Shown here piece by piece: positions 21,517 to 34,106 of a stretch of 64,000 nucleotides of DNA. The stretch's first letter is position 1. Every line of letters starts with the position of its first letter. The stretch is from Aquatica leii (taxonomy: Eukaryota; Arthropoda; Insecta; Coleoptera; Lampyridae). The notes beneath the pieces are model-generated. The model saw only the letters and a program-made list of their open reading frames with translations, was not told the origin of the DNA and made no database searches. The position numbers and the translations under genes were made by a program. The DNA lies in the NCBI GenBank assembly GCA_035610365.1, contig CM069432.1:106101529-106165528 (forward strand). The letters run 5' to 3'.

Positions 21517-22650
21517 TCAGTTTGAAGCAGTTAGCACGTCGTCCACGTAAAAATCTGTTTTAATAATATTGGTTTCGCGAGGATAACGTTTTTCGTTTAA
21601 CTTGGCTAGTGCGAATAGACAGCGTATAGCAAGATATGGTGCTGACGCCATACTAAATGTTACTGTTTTAAGTTCAAATGAAGTTAAAGGTTTGTTGGCG
21701 CGCCAAAAAAATTTCTGAAATTTTCTATCATCCGGGTGAACCCAGATTTGTCGATACATTTGAGTAATATCTACTGTAAATACAAACTGATGCGTCCGAA
21801 ATCGCGTAATAATAATAACAAACTGTAACTGGTTGATCGATAAACCAACATCAGGTTTGCATGAACCATCGAAAACTACGCGCAATTTGGTGCTTTGATT
21901 AGATTCTTTTGTGACTGCGTGATGGGGAAGAAAAAATGAATTCTCAATTGAATGTGATTCCTCAATATTTTGACTGTTATAATCGTTAATGCAATTAGTA
22001 TACATAATTTTTAAATTTTTATCATCTTTGAATTTTTGTTCGAGACGAATGAATCTTCATTTAGCAATTTAATATGAATCTCCCATATCGTAAATGTTTG
22101 ATTTCATTAGAATTTTTACGATAAATTTACCATGAATGTGGCGAGTGGTTGTTTCTTTAAAATATGATTCGCAAAACTTCTCTTCGGGAGTAAGAATTTT
22201 TCGATTATGCTCAAATTCATCGACCTTCCAAAATGTTTGTAAATCTTCGTGTAAACTTAAACTTAAAAATGATGCTGTGGCAGTAGACCTAATGTTGCCA
22301 GAAACAACCCAACCGAATTTAGTTTTTTTTGTACCATTTGTGTTTTTAATTTGCTCTACACACAATATATTCCAAAAAAGCGCCGCACCGATTAGCATGT
22401 CAATTACCTTTGACTGATTAAAATGAGGATCAGCTAATTTAATATTTTGAGGAATTTGAAAGTTATTTAAATTAATATTAACGTTAGGAAGCGCATTACT
22501 TATAGTGGCTGAAACAAAACAATTTATCTTAGCTTTAAAATTGTTGCATCTTGACGATATTGTTATTTCTGTTTGTTGTTTCAAATTAGAAGCACCTTGA
22601 TTAATACCAGTATCAGTTACATTTGTCGGTAACAGTTTGAGGCCCAATGC
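21517..22650 (-). pseudogene. BEL/Pao protease-RT region
   Basis: From right to left on the minus strand there is a protease-like segment (ADPHFNQSKVIDMLIGAALF, then TKFGWVVSGNI), an EKFCESYFKETTTRH linker, and an RT with KLRVVFDGSCKPDVGLSINQ, FVFTVDITQMYRQIWVHPDD and the active-site line KTDFYVDDVLTA. YVDD and the FDGS/SLN-type wording are BEL/Pao hallmarks. It is broken; single lesions are not listed. Confidence 0.87.
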
Positions 22651-22686
22651 CTTGCAAACACGATTGGTTATATAATTTGATTGAGA

Positions 22687-23901
22687 TTACGAGTTTAATA
22701 AACATCGTAAAGTTTGTAAACGTCCATAACTATCAGTAACATTCACTAACACTGTTGATAATAATACTTGCATTGCAAATGTGTTGTTTACTATTGCCGA
22801 CAAGCTGGTTGTATTTTCTTGAAGATTTGAACTATCAGTAAGATTTTCGTTTATGTTTTGATGATTATCATTATCTTCGCAATTTATGTGTAGTAAAGTG
22901 TGATGCTTTTTGTTGCAGATTCGACACATAGTTGAATGATAATCTGATACGAAATGACCCTTTCGTAAACACTTAATACATAACATTAATTCTTTAACTC
23001 TTTCGATTCTATGGAAGGATTTAATTTAATAAAATCGTCACATTTTTTAAGTAGGCGTGATTGTTTACAATTACTACAAATAAGGCTATTACTAACCGCC
23101 GCATAAGCTTTTGTAGATTTCTTAAATTCGATTTTATGTGAACATGATGGCGTAGATCGATTTTTAATTGCTTCAAAATTTAATAAAATTACTGTAAGTA
23201 GGTAGCGTTATATTTGAGTTTCCGAAATGATCATTTAGATATAATTGCTATTCGTTTGACGTTTTAGAATCTAATTTTTGTAAAATGATTGAATCTCAGT
23301 GATCTACATTTTGTCCTAGCGATTTAAGACATTGCATATGATTTTCTAAATTATCTATTAATTGTCTTAATTTAATGTGCGATTCTTTGTGAATAGAATT
23401 TAAATTTAATATTGCGTTAACGTGATTATCTATAATTTTTCGTTTGTTATTATATTTGCGACATAAGGATTCCCAAGCGATAACGTAATTCGTAGCAATG
23501 GTTTTTAACGCGCTACTTATATTTGCAGGTTCGCCTTTTAAACTAGCTCTAAGGTAACATAATTTCTGAGAGTCGGATAAATCAAAATTATTATGAATCA
23601 TAGATACAAAACTATCAGAAAATTGTCGCCACAACACAAAAGTTCCATCGAAAGATGGCAAATCTATTCGCGGTAATCTAATGTTAGTCATTTTCGCGTG
23701 GACCTGAGAAGCATCTGTCACAGTACCGACTAAAGAGTCCGAATGAGTTATATGTTTTTTTGAATTTTTCTTTAAAATATCGGAAGCTTTAACTATTAAA
23801 TCAAAGTACAAATTTTAAAACTGTTTGCGTTCTTTAAAGTGTCCGCTTCTTTTAATATTTAGTTTCTTAAGATTTTCTTCGCTAGATTCGTTTCTCGGCA
23901 T
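22687..23901 (-). pseudogene. BEL/Pao Gag region
   Basis: The Gag N-terminal part reads RLPRIDLPSFDGTFVLWRQF with SFVSMIHNN and LCYLRASLKGEPA, the standard BEL/Pao Gag opening. Downstream are two zinc-knuckle-like lines, LCIKCLRKGHFVSDY and CRICNKKHHTLLH. The order Gag-knuckles-protease follows the family. It is part of the same fossil and is broken. Confidence 0.87.
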
Positions 23902-24211
23902 TTTGGTATTTTGATAAATATAGGATTTGTATAGAGTTAAAAGATAATTGTTAAGGAATTAAATAGTTTAGAACTGACTTACTTGGTTTTTATGTGAATT
24001 TGCTACGTATTCGGGCATGTGGATTGTTGTATCGTTGCCGCTTCAAAATGTATTCAAAAATATCCAGACATCCAGCACTCTGTGGTGGATGAACATCGAA
24101 AACTTTATGGTTTTGTTATTTTGCAATAGCCATTGCTTTAATAATTGTGATAATTTTATCGTCCATAAGGAAAATGTATTGTTTCAATTAATAATCCGAC
24201 TTGAAGGACCA

Positions 24212-24237
24212 TGTTTAATACCGTGTCGGTATAAACT
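24212..24237 (-). repeat. Right (5') LTR edge of the BEL/Pao element, with PBS
   Basis: TGTTTAATACCGTGTCGG then TATAAACT repeats the left edge. Immediately inside on the minus strand is TGGTCCTTCAAGTCGG (about 24196-24211), a typical BEL/Pao primer-binding site. Confidence 0.6.
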
Positions 24238-24299
24238 TTTTTTTTAGTAAAACACTCAATTTTTCATAATAAATATTAGTGTAAATTATGCAACATTTA

Positions 24300-25794
24300 T
24301 TGTGAATAATGCAGCGTCTATTGCGAACGAAAATAATACTTATTCTTGAAAACACGCTAATATTTTTAGTGAATGCGCAGAACTCAAAACTGATAATAAG
24401 AACAACTTGTTCTTAAACACAAATATTTTATTTAAATGATTATATATTATTTACGTAGTTTTCAATATTTGTTTTCAACATTGATAAACTTTAAAGAACA
24501 AAAATACATTTAAAAGAAATTATATAACGATCTGTGTTTATAAGTATTGATAAGTTTTTTATTTGAAATTGTAAAACAATTTAATAATTAACGCAAAGAA
24601 TAAATGGTTTAATTAAATTTTAATTATTTGGTTTCAACATTAAATTTCTAACACGTACAAACTCAAAAAGTGTAATTTTAGACCAAACAACATTGATTGT
24701 AGAGCAGATGTTGATATACAACACATAACTTAATAGTTAATAGTTTTTTGTTATATTTTTATTATATAAAAAAATAATATGTATAAACAATAATTTTTTT
24801 TTGACTACGATATTCATAAACCAATAAGGATAATCTAAGCGACAACCGTTTAACACAACTCGTAATATTATAAATCCTAGCACAATTCTTTACTCAACGT
24901 TATTTATGAATACATTTGTAACTTTGAAGAACAGCTATTAGTAATTTACATTGTACTAGTTTTTTTACTTAATAAAACAAATTTTATATTTAAGAAATTT
25001 TTAAATAAGCTAAATAAAAAGCTCATATTGTTACAACATATATAAAACGTATATCAAAATTGATAGAATTGCTTTCAGAATTACTTACCTAATTAAATGT
25101 CAATAATAATATACAAAGAAATTTAATTTTAATAAATAAACGACAAAAGCAACATGCCACAAACATTTATAAATAAATTACAAAGGAATAAAAAATTATA
25201 TGTGAATACTATAAAACTAGTATGCTATTTAACAGGCTTATTAGGGTGGTTATTATTACATCAGAATAAAGTACGCATTACAAGCCGTAGGCGATGTAAT
25301 TATTAGAGTATAATAAATATCTTCTACTATGCGAGTCAAATATAATACTTTACCTACGATTAATTATTTAATGTAACAATAATTAAATTGATTTTATTAA
25401 AAATTTAGTTTTGAAATAAGTAATCACTGTTTTAATTAATCTATAAAAGTATCATTAAACTTTTATGACACTTTTTTTAAATATAAATTAAACTCATACA
25501 ATATTAGTTGAAATATGATCAATATTTTTTTAATTTTAATTTTTTAATAAAAAACTCACTTAAGTAAAAAAAGATTATAAATACAATATTGTTTCAGTTT
25601 TGTATATATAAGTTTAACTTTATTTGTTGCTTACGCTTACAAATTGTTTCGTGCTTCCTCTATTTACAATTACTACCCTACATTCTATTTACATTTTATT
25701 TACAACTTACAGTTTTTTTTTAAATACATTTCATTTAACTATAACAAAGCAATAAACAACATACTCTGCATTTAAAAAATTTAGAAATGTTGGT
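24300..25794. other. Gene-free AT-rich stretch
   Basis: No supported gene or terminal repeat. Part of the right LTR of the BEL element may extend into the first few hundred bases. Confidence 0.45.
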
Positions 25795-27348
25795 ATGACT
25801 GAGATAAAGAGATATTTGAATAATATAAAAGAATGTAATTGGGAAAATGGAATATCAACAACTATACTAAAGGACAGCTTTGATGCAATTGGAGATAGAT
25901 TTCTAGGTACCATAAATGAATCTGTAGATACCGGAATATTTCTAGAAAACTGGAAAATTGCAACAATAACACTGATAGCGAAAGTGAATGGTTCTATTCT
26001 ATGTGAAGACTATAGACCCATTAATACGGTACCCTCATATAATAAGTTAATCGAATTAGTAGTCAAAGATCAATTAATAGAACATATTAAAAAAAATAAC
26101 GTGTTAGTGCCAAACCAATCGGGTTTTAGAACAAACTATTCATGCGAATCAGTGATTATAGACATTAGTGATAAATGGTTGAATGTGATAGACAATAGTG
26201 ACTTTGTAATAGCCGTATTCCTGAACTTTAAACGAGCATTTGAAACAATAAACAGAACATATTTAATTAAGAAACTAGAGATAATAGGTTTACGTGGAAA
26301 TGTCTTGAAGTGGTTCAATAGTTACCTAACAAATCGGAGCAAAAGATGAAAATAGGATTTCACACATCTACGGAAAAAACTATTAATTATGGTGTACCTC
26401 AAGGTACCGTGCTTGGTCCATTATTATTTACCATTTATATCAACGACATAGTAAACGTCATTAAAGACTGTACAATTTGTATGTTTACAGATAATACAAT
26501 GATTTATACCACAGGTACAAATTTGAGTGAAATGGAAACGCAAATTAATTCTGATATTCATATTATATACGAATGGGTATGTAATAATCAGTTGTGCGTA
26601 AATTTTAATAAATGTAAATACTTGATAATAGGCAATAAGAATAAATTAAGATCAATAAACTTGTTAAATTTAAATATTAATATTGATAAGCATAAAGTAG
26701 ATAGGGTAAATGAAATAAAATATCTCGGAGTAATATTGGATGAAAACCTCAATTATAAGTCCCATGCAAATTACATAATGAAGAAAATGTCTAAAAAAAT
26801 TTATTTTCTAATTAGAATTAGTAAATATCTTAGCACTTATGTAAAAAGGTTATTCTACAAAGGCATTGTTGAAACACACTTAAATTACTGTACAACGATA
26901 CTATTTAATTTAAAATAAAATCAAATATATAAATTACAAATAATACAAAACAGAGCGTTGAAAGCCATATTAAAATGTAGAAAAGAAACTCTCGTAACAA
27001 TGATGTTAGATGTACTACAATTATTAAATGTTAATCAAATTATTATATTAAGGACAATAATGTATATACATAAAATAAAACACAAATTAGTACCTAGTTA
27101 TATAAAAGAAAATGTAGCTTATAATAAGGATATTCATAGTTATGATACCAGACAAAAAAATACGACTTTTACGTTAAAAATGTATGAAAGCCAATACTTT
27201 TACTAGCTTATTTTATAAAGGGTTGATATACTATAATAACCTGCCTGAAAATATAAAAAATACTAATAATTGTAAAAAATTTAAATCAAAATGTTTTAAA
27301 TATGTTCAAAATTTAAGTTTAAACATTGAGTTAGGAATAATTATTTAA
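25795..27348 (+). pseudogene. LINE reverse transcriptase and C-terminal region
   Basis: Three consecutive open segments (25795-26349, 26346-26918, 26958-27206) follow the RT fold from finger to thumb. The first holds WKIATITLIAKVNG and the YRPI block. The second holds the PQG(T)-LGPLLF block and the mutated FTDN. The third holds the thumb/connection line IIQNRALKAILKCRKETLVT (its first residues lie before 26958). The first Met is not a true start, because homology to the preceding SPGxDGI region begins a few residues before it (NGISTTILKDS). It cannot make an active RT. The clade call between jockey and CR1 is tentative. Confidence 0.85.
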
Positions 27349-27425
27349 GTATCAAATGTACAATTACCATGTATAAAAACTGTATATAAAATAGCGATGC
27401 TAAATAAACTGTATATTATTATTAT
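25795..27425 (+). mobile_element. Non-LTR retrotransposon (LINE), 5'-truncated
   Basis: The plus strand encodes an RT of the jockey/CR1 group. It shows EDYRPINTVPSYNKLIELVV, LVPNQSGFRTNYSCESVI, YGVPQGTVLGPLLFTIYIND and the C-terminal line FYKGLIYYNNLPENIKN, ending in a stop at 27346-27348. The active site reads FTDN where FADD is expected, so the second catalytic Asp is lost. There is a frame change near 26346, an in-frame stop at 26916-26918 and another frame change near 27200. The element ends in AAATAAA and a (TAT/ATT)n tail at about 27405-27425, the usual LINE 3' tail. The endonuclease and ORF1 are missing, so it is 5'-truncated. Decay is moderate. Confidence 0.9.
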
Positions 27426-27429
27426 CTCT

Positions 27430-29225
27430 CCTCTCCTCTTAAATTTTTCCTTCTTCTCCATACTTCTTCCATTCACTTCGTTCCATTTCTTTTTTCGTCT
27501 AAGATTTCCTCTATTTTTATAACCTCTTCTCTTAATTCACTGCATTTATCTTAGCGGGTACATCTTTTCTTCTTCTTTTTTTCAGTATTTGTTACCTAAC
27601 CTCTTGTTCCTACATCTGAACCGTGCTATCATTTTTTTCTTTTTGATGCTTTTATTCTCTATATCGTTTAAATATTCTGGCACCCCTTCACCCTTGATAT
27701 TCTTATAATTCCTATTATAGCTGCCCTCTTCTTCTGGTTTCACGACCACTAATTGCGTCAGAACTAGTAATGTGAATGCATGGATGCAACTCATATTCCC
27801 ACTAAACGTTCGGCTGCCAGATATCCGGCATCGGCAAACAAACCGTAGTGATGCGATTCAAGAACAACCCGTCACCCGAATACCGGATAACCGATTTCGG
27901 GGCGTGTGAACGATCCAATATGAGTTAATACATCTTGCGACTGAATAACCGATAGTGAATACCCAGTTCAAGCTAGTGTGAAAGGAACCTAATTGTTTAT
28001 TTCCAAAAAGTACAAAGTTATATTAGATTAAAACATCCAAGAAACTAACAATTATTTGCAAAAACATAATGTGATATTGTTATTAAAAATTCAGTAAACT
28101 CCTACAATATTTGTTTTTTAACATTACTTGTTTTTATTATATTTGCTCCTACTACTAATTGTTTTAATAATTAAATGATTATATGATAAATTATAACTTA
28201 TGTAAATAATTTCAGACACTAATATTTTATTGTAGTTACTTTCTATATATAGAATGACGGGATATTTGAAGTAAAAATTGTGTTCTAAACAACTATCGTA
28301 GGTAATTAGGGCTGTATACTTTTAATTTTTTATGCAATCATATTTATGATATTTTGATGCGGTTTTTTTGGTTTTGTTTAGTTAATAAAATTGTGTAGTT
28401 CTTTTTAATATTTATGTATTATACTAACGGTTATTTCTAATGATATGTTAGTAAATAACAAAGACATGTCAAATGATACTAATATGTAATATGGTTAAAT
28501 TTCGTAATTTATCTACTAACTCGACTGAGTTTTTTGTGTTGAAATTAAATTTAAATGCATATGTTGTTTATTATCAAGGATATATATTTAGACAACGCTA
28601 ACGTAGGTAATACTTAGGTGAAATACTATTATAAGTGACTAGTTGTTTATATGTGTTAATTTAATATGCCCGTTACCATACAAATTGTTAATTACATTAT
28701 TGTTTTGTATCTGTATCTATTCAGTCAGATCATGGTCAATTTTACTATATATATTCGAAGTAAAAAATGTATAAAAACCGAATTTCAACCTGTAGCTATC
28801 CAGACAATATTCATTAACGTGAATTTTTAAATTTAAAAACTTTATGTTATCTATAACCAAAAATTTAATAATATGTATTATAATTATTATAGATAAAAGT
28901 GATTTTAAACAAGTTGTCTTGTTTTTTTACTTTCTATAAGAAAAGTATAACGATCACAATTTATTTTTAAATTGTTTTTGCATAATTTTACGTTTCGAGG
29001 TCTCCTAAATCAAAAAAATATATTTTTGACAAAAAAAATTGGGTGTCTGTATGTGTGTAACGATGTACCCACGATAACCCTGTACGTATGTAAATTATTT
29101 GAATTATTTTTACTGTTTCTTATAGAGATAATTCTTTCTAACAATTTATTAAATTACAAAATTTTTCTAACAATAACAGTTTATTAGACTTTTGATTTAT
29201 AATTTAAAGTAAATTCCACATATAA
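27430..29225. other. Gene-free stretch with one GC-richer inverted repeat
   Basis: Mostly featureless. At 27789-27927 a GC- and CpG-rich block is bounded by AACTCATATT and its complement AATATGAGTT. See the separate entry. Confidence 0.45.
27789..27927. repeat. Short inverted-repeat block, MITE-like
   Basis: A 10-bp perfect inverted pair bounds about 140 bases of unusually GC-rich sequence. The words GTGTGAACG and GTGTGAAAGG inside and just after it resemble subterminal words of hAT-type miniature elements. The target duplication is not clear. Confidence 0.35.
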
Positions 29226-29252
29226 TCTAGGTTCGAATCCTGTCTGCGACCA
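29226..29252 (+). pseudogene. tRNA 3'-half remnant (T-arm and acceptor-like end)
   Basis: GGTTCGAATCC (29230-29240) is a perfect T-loop/B-box sequence and is followed by TGTCTGCGACCA and an eight-T run. No matching 5' half is present upstream. It is either a truncated tRNA pseudogene or the tail of a tRNA-derived SINE. A CCA follows the acceptor-like bases, which would fit copying from a mature tRNA. Confidence 0.5.
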
Positions 29253-29254
29253 TT

Positions 29255-29940
29255 TTTTTTAGAACAAATCTCCATATCTTAAAAGGAAATCAAGATACGT
29301 TAAAATAACAGTTTTTCTATATATTTTTTTGAATTGTTTTTTAAAATAGAATTTGCATTTTTTTCTAGCATACAGAATTTTAATTTTTTATAGTTTTTTT
29401 GTAAAGTAAAAACTCAACTCAGTATGTCAATAGTAATAAAAAAAATTAAGATATTATAAAATTATTGATAGTGGCTGCCGTCAAATGCTCTTAATTTAAA
29501 TTAAAATATTTTAACAATTAAGAGGATTTAAAGTTTAAGTTTATTTTAAAAGATACAAAAAATTGGAAACATTCTCAGTAATCAATATATAAGTCAATAG
29601 CTAAATACTGTTTAAATACAGTATTACTTGAATTGATTTATTCTTATAACATCTGTAATCTAAGATTTTATTTAAAGTTAAATATCTTTATAAAAACATT
29701 TTTAACAGTAATTTGTAACAGTTTTTTAAATTGATTTTGAATAGCGTTTACAAATGAATACATGTTTATAAAACTTGATGTATCTAACATCTTTCTGTAA
29801 ATAATACAGTTGTTGAAAACATCTAATATTAAATTGTTTAAAAAAACAAAAACAAATTTTATTAAAAATCAAATTACTAAATATTAAAGATTTTATATCC
29901 CGATGTTTAAAGAAAATATTAATACTAGAACATCATATAA
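29255..29940. other. Gene-free AT-rich stretch
   Basis: No supported gene or repeat terminus is visible. Confidence 0.45.
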
Positions 29941-29957
29941 AATAGAGATTTTTTTGG

Positions 29958-30225
29958 ACTCACTTTTATTCTCTGGCGAATATCTTCAACAACTTTTTCC
30001 GTTAAAACAGTAGGCCGGCCTGTAGACTTTCTTTTGAAACACTACCCGTACTACGAAATCTTTCGACTATATGACGAACATGTCATCATTAGAAAATTCC
30101 TCGCAAAACTGTTAGTACCAATTTTGGTAGGAATAATCCCATGTTTTTTGTTCATTGCGGATTCCCAAACAAAAATAACCTTCAATAATAAAAGTGTTGT
30201 TTTGTTCGGTAAACACTATTTCCAA
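29958..30225 (-). pseudogene. Transposase-type helix-turn-helix fragment (mariner/DUF4817-like)
   Basis: On the minus strand the frame RHIVERFRSTGSVSK is followed, after a two-base frame loss, by KSTGRPTVLTEKVVEDIRQR and IKVS. The line RF-x-x-TGSV...GRP-x-x-LTE-x-VE-x-[IV]R is the N-terminal HTH found in mariner-type transposases and in the DUF4817 domain of insect element proteins; it binds element ends. About 100 bases upstream on the same strand, VIFVWESAMNKKHG may be a frame-shifted start of the same domain. No DDE part follows, so it is a fragment. A mariner transposase or a DUF4817 protein are both possible. Confidence 0.5.
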
Positions 30226-30229
30226 TAAT

Positions 30230-30775
30230 CTAAAAAGATGTGATGTATTCTTGTTAAGTAAATTATTTTTAACTTACATCAAGTAAAAGCTGCACAGTCT
30301 AATATGTGGCAATAAAAATTGCCGTTTGGTAATGAAAATTTGAAATACTAACAAAAATTATCAAAATCGCAATGTAAACAAACACACCACATAAACCGTC
30401 AAATTGAGAAATCCATCAAAACTAAATCAACGCTGTAAAAACAAAGTTACTAGTTTGACAACGCGCCAAATTCGAACGCTCGTCAATCATTTATGAACAC
30501 AGTGTAAAAGCAGTACGTAGTAAATGTTATATTGTGTTATGGCACTAATAAGCATTGCTATGTGTATCAAATATTAAAACACTATTATTAGTATTATCAA
30601 ACATAATTCGTCAAACATTTTAGAAGATTAATTTTTTAAATTATTCTTACACTCACTATACCAAACTGCTTAGAAAATGAAACCCAAAACACAAAAAATT
30701 TGGTCAAGTATTTAAAATTATCCACTGCAAATAAAATTTTTAACTGTCTGTTTAACACATTAATATAATAACTTG
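30230..30775. other. Gene-free stretch
   Basis: No clear gene. It may include leader or LTR remains of the gypsy element that follows, but no matching LTR pair was found. Confidence 0.35.
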
Positions 30776-30777
30776 CG

Positions 30778-31044
30778 TTGTCTTGTGACTTAACCCTAAG
30801 TGTAAAAAAAACTGCTACAAGGGAACTCAACCGCAGCTGCTTTGCCAAGTGCGCATTTTTGGTTAGGGTTGACAAATTGTGTGTTGCGCATAACGTGTCG
30901 TTCAAACAGTTGCTTGCTGCGACATCAGATTTATTGTCCGGAAATGTACTTCTGTTGTATAGGGCACATAGGCATTTGTTAACGGGTTGGATTGATGTCG
31001 TTAGGTTGAATGAACGAATTTCAACTAGTGGATTACGACGATAA
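30778..31044 (+). pseudogene. Gypsy Gag core fragment
   Basis: The frame includes RVDKLCVAHNVSFKQLLAAT then SDLLSGNVLLLYRAHRHLL. In arthropod gypsy Gags the capsid-like core has the pattern A-x-x-x-x-V-S-x-x-x-L-x-x-x-A-x-D-L-L-S-G-x-A-L-x-x-Y-R, which this follows closely. It lies 5' of the RT of the same fossil. A fragment only. Confidence 0.6.
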
Positions 31045-31959
31045 GATGTCTTTCTGAATCTATTGGTTTATTTCTCGCCGCTATGCATAAAAGAGTTTTC
31101 ACGTCTTTCAACTTCGTAATCAACAAGGTTAAAATTAATTTTAATAAATTTCAATCTTTACTTTCAGACACAACTAGCATTGGTTAATGTTTCTTCTTTT
31201 GACGAATTACTACAAATTAGTCGTAAACTAGAATAGAGTAAGATTGCGATAAATAATTTTAACTTTTTTGTTTGTTCGAATTGTCATCCAGCAAGGTCTT
31301 GTCGTAAATTTCAACTATTGCAAATTGCATTGTTACAGTTGCAGAACACCGAGAACTACTTGCCCGAATTGTGACGAGTTTGAGAAGTCGGGAAACGAGT
31401 TACTAATTTCACTGATTCAAAAAGTTTAGAAAACTTATTTTAATAAGAAGATAGCTAATGTAGAGGTATACTTTTTTGTAGTCTATAAGATTCAGGAGCA
31501 TTACGTACGATTATTGGAGGTCCGGGATGGAACATTTAAGAAAATGTATATGTATAATATTCTTTTCTTCGTCTGATGTTTTGAATTATACAGTAGTCTT
31601 GTAGTATTGCTGGTGTAGTTTCTGTTCCTATTTATATAAAAAATAAAATTAAAAGTCTTAATGTTTTAGTTGTACCTTCGGTCACACAGCCTATAATTTT
31701 GAATCATTTTTTAGCAAAAAATGAGAGTAGTACCTGATTTTCGTAGTAGTAATTAGACATTTAAAAGAAATAACATTCCATTAGTGGAACTGATGCGTGC
31801 CAGACTAAAGCACTGTTAGCAATTGTAAATTGATCTTTTTCTGCTAATAATGGTAATCATTTAAACTGTACTGATTTAATATTTTATAAGATAAAGATGA
31901 CGTCAAAACCAATTAAGCAGAGTTATTTTCCTGAGTCCTGCTTTATTACAACAAACGAA

Positions 31960-32440
31960 TCAAAAATTAGACAATATGTTAGCTTTAGGGGTTGTCGAGC
32001 CTGCAAATGGTCCATGGTTTAGCCCAGTAATTATGGTAAATAAAAAAGATAGCAAAATTTTCGGAAAGTAATTAGCGTTACGGAAAAGGATGCGTTCTCG
32101 CTGTCATATATTTCATCGATTTTAGATCGTCAATGAAATACTAAGTTGCTGTCTAGTTTGGATATTCTTTGCGCATACTGGCAGATACCATTAACTTTTG
32201 ATGCTCAGGCAATTATTGCGTTTACCGTACCTAGTAGAAGATTGTTTCAGTTCAGACGAATGCTGTTTGGGTCGCACAATGCACCTGCAACTTTTCAGCG
32301 TTTAATTGATAGGATAATTGGATCCCATTTGGGAACTTATTGTTTCCCATACTTCAAAGATATCATTATTGCAACACTTTTTATTGCGGGATTATTGTTG
32401 GAAATAGAAAAATGTATTTTTGGTCGGTTGAAATAAAGTA
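31960..32440 (+). pseudogene. Gypsy reverse transcriptase fragment
   Basis: SLDILCAYWQIPLTFDAQAI, then FTVPSRRLFQFRRMLFGSHN and APATFQRLIDRIIG are the RT palm lines of Ty3/gypsy (LD-x-x-x-x-YWQI, FQF-x-x-MPFG-x-x-NAPATFQRL). The preceding QTNQKLDNMLALGVVEPANG-like line near 31955-32010 is the usual lead-in. It is part of a fossil and broken. Confidence 0.85.
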
Positions 32441-33867
32441 TTTGGGCTAGGTAGTAAATCCGCGTAGTTTGAATGTTGATCGAAATAAAGTTAAAAGAAT
32501 TATAATAATGGCTAGTTAGTATCGACGGTTTTTAACTAGATTTTCGTCCCTCATAGCTTCACTGTTAAATTTAGCTAAGAAAGGAATTTCTTTTGCTTGG
32601 TTACCTGAATGTCAAGTATCATTCCACTGCATCAAGGAAAAGTTGATTTTGGTTGCTGTGCCAACTTGTATAGATTTTACGTTACCGTTTGTCATTAAAA
32701 CGTATGCTTCAGATTTTAGTCTAGGTAAATTAAGTTTATTATAAAAAGCAGAAAACCACTACTGGGTTACAGAAAAAAAATGTATTGCATTAGTGTGGGC
32801 AATTAAAAATTTTTGTCCATATATAAGAAAAACTCGCTTGGCAGTGATTACCGATTACCTTTCTTTAATTTGGCTAAACATGTAGCAAAACCCAATTAGT
32901 CAATTCACAAGATATGCTCTTAGAAAACTCAATATCATACATTGAAAAGGTTTGCATAATGTAGTTCCAGATGATTTGTCTAAAACTGTTTCTAAATTAG
33001 AATTGTGTAAAGTTCTAAAACAGATAATATTATGTTAAATTTACGGTACATAGCTTCAGATATGTGAAAAAATTATAGTATTTTCTCATAAGTACCGTAA
33101 TTGGTTTGTCCAGAACGACCAAATTTTTAAGCGTGTTTACACAAAATTTTCTGCTCTGGCTCCACCTTCAGGTGTTTGGAAATTACTAGTGCCAAAAGAG
33201 AAACGGTTAGAAATTCTCAAAGAAAATCATGATCTTCCAAGTGCTGGTGGTGTTCTCAAGATAGTTACAAGGATTTAAAATAGATATTGGTGGCCTGGAA
33301 TCAGGTGTGATGTTAATAAACACATAAAACGATGTAACGTTTGTACAGCCCAAAAGGTAGAAAAAGCAAAACCACCTGGTTGTTTTGCACCTCGAGCAAC
33401 AATTAGTAGGTCTTGGCAAGGTTTGTCGATAGATTTTGTTGGTTCTTTACCACGGTTTTTAATAGAAAATTTGTACTTATTAGTGGTGGATTTGTTTTTG
33501 AAAATGTCATTTTTCTTTCTTTTACGTAGTGCAACAGCTTCCAGAGTCGCTAATATAATTGAAGAACAGATATATTTAGTTTTTGGTACTCCTCAGTATA
33601 TTGTTTCTGATAATGATGTAAAATTCAGAAGTAAATTATTTGCCGATCTGTCTTCTCAATATTGCACAAAAATTTTGTTTACTGCTCGATATTTAAAACA
33701 ATGTTTTCATCTTATGTCCAAAAAAATTAAAGGGCGTGTACTAGTGTACACATGTAAGAAGTGAAACTTCTTTATGGCCTTATTTTTCGCAAAATGATCT
33801 ACATGCAACTTTTCAGAAATTGGTTAAATAAAGTTAAATTAGATAAAGTTTAAACAAAAGGATTTTA

Positions 33868-33911
33868 TTATCATAGACATGAATACAAATTATCATAGAC
33901 ATGAATACAAA
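33868..33911 (+). repeat. Perfect 22-bp tandem duplication
   Basis: TTATCATAGACATGAATACA plus AA occurs twice head to tail with no mismatch, inside the tRNA-carrying insert. Confidence 0.9.
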
Positions 33912-34049
33912 TAACCGATTGCGCCACGAAGCCTGATATTTGATGATTTTGTAGAATTTGTGGAGTATTACAACAACAATTGATCGTATCTTATAGCAAC
34001 GTTTTGACCGTGTACCTTATAACCATCCGTTTTGTGACCTAGAGTATGT

Positions 34050-34069
34050 GCCTCCTTGGCGCAATCGGC

Positions 34070-34106
<37 letters not shown>

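Larger units (their letters stand above)
18775..24300 (-). mobile_element. BEL/Pao LTR retrotransposon fossil
   Basis: On the minus strand the order from right to left is LTR edge (24212), primer-binding site TGGTCCTTCAAGTCGG, Gag, zinc knuckles, protease-region remnants, RT and integrase. The TGGTCCTTC start and the Gag/RT/IN wording are typical of BEL/Pao. A 26-base LTR edge at 24212-24237 recurs at 18775-18800 with two mismatches, which places the 3' LTR edge on the left; the left LTR appears to be cut short by Penelope-derived sequence at about 18900-19531. The element is clearly broken, with roughly a dozen or more breaks, and looks old. The outer end of the right LTR could not be fixed. 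Confidence 0.85.

Noticed and set aside
22136-22417. 93-codon plus-strand frame with Cys and Ser
   Set aside because: Antisense to the BEL/Pao protease-RT region.
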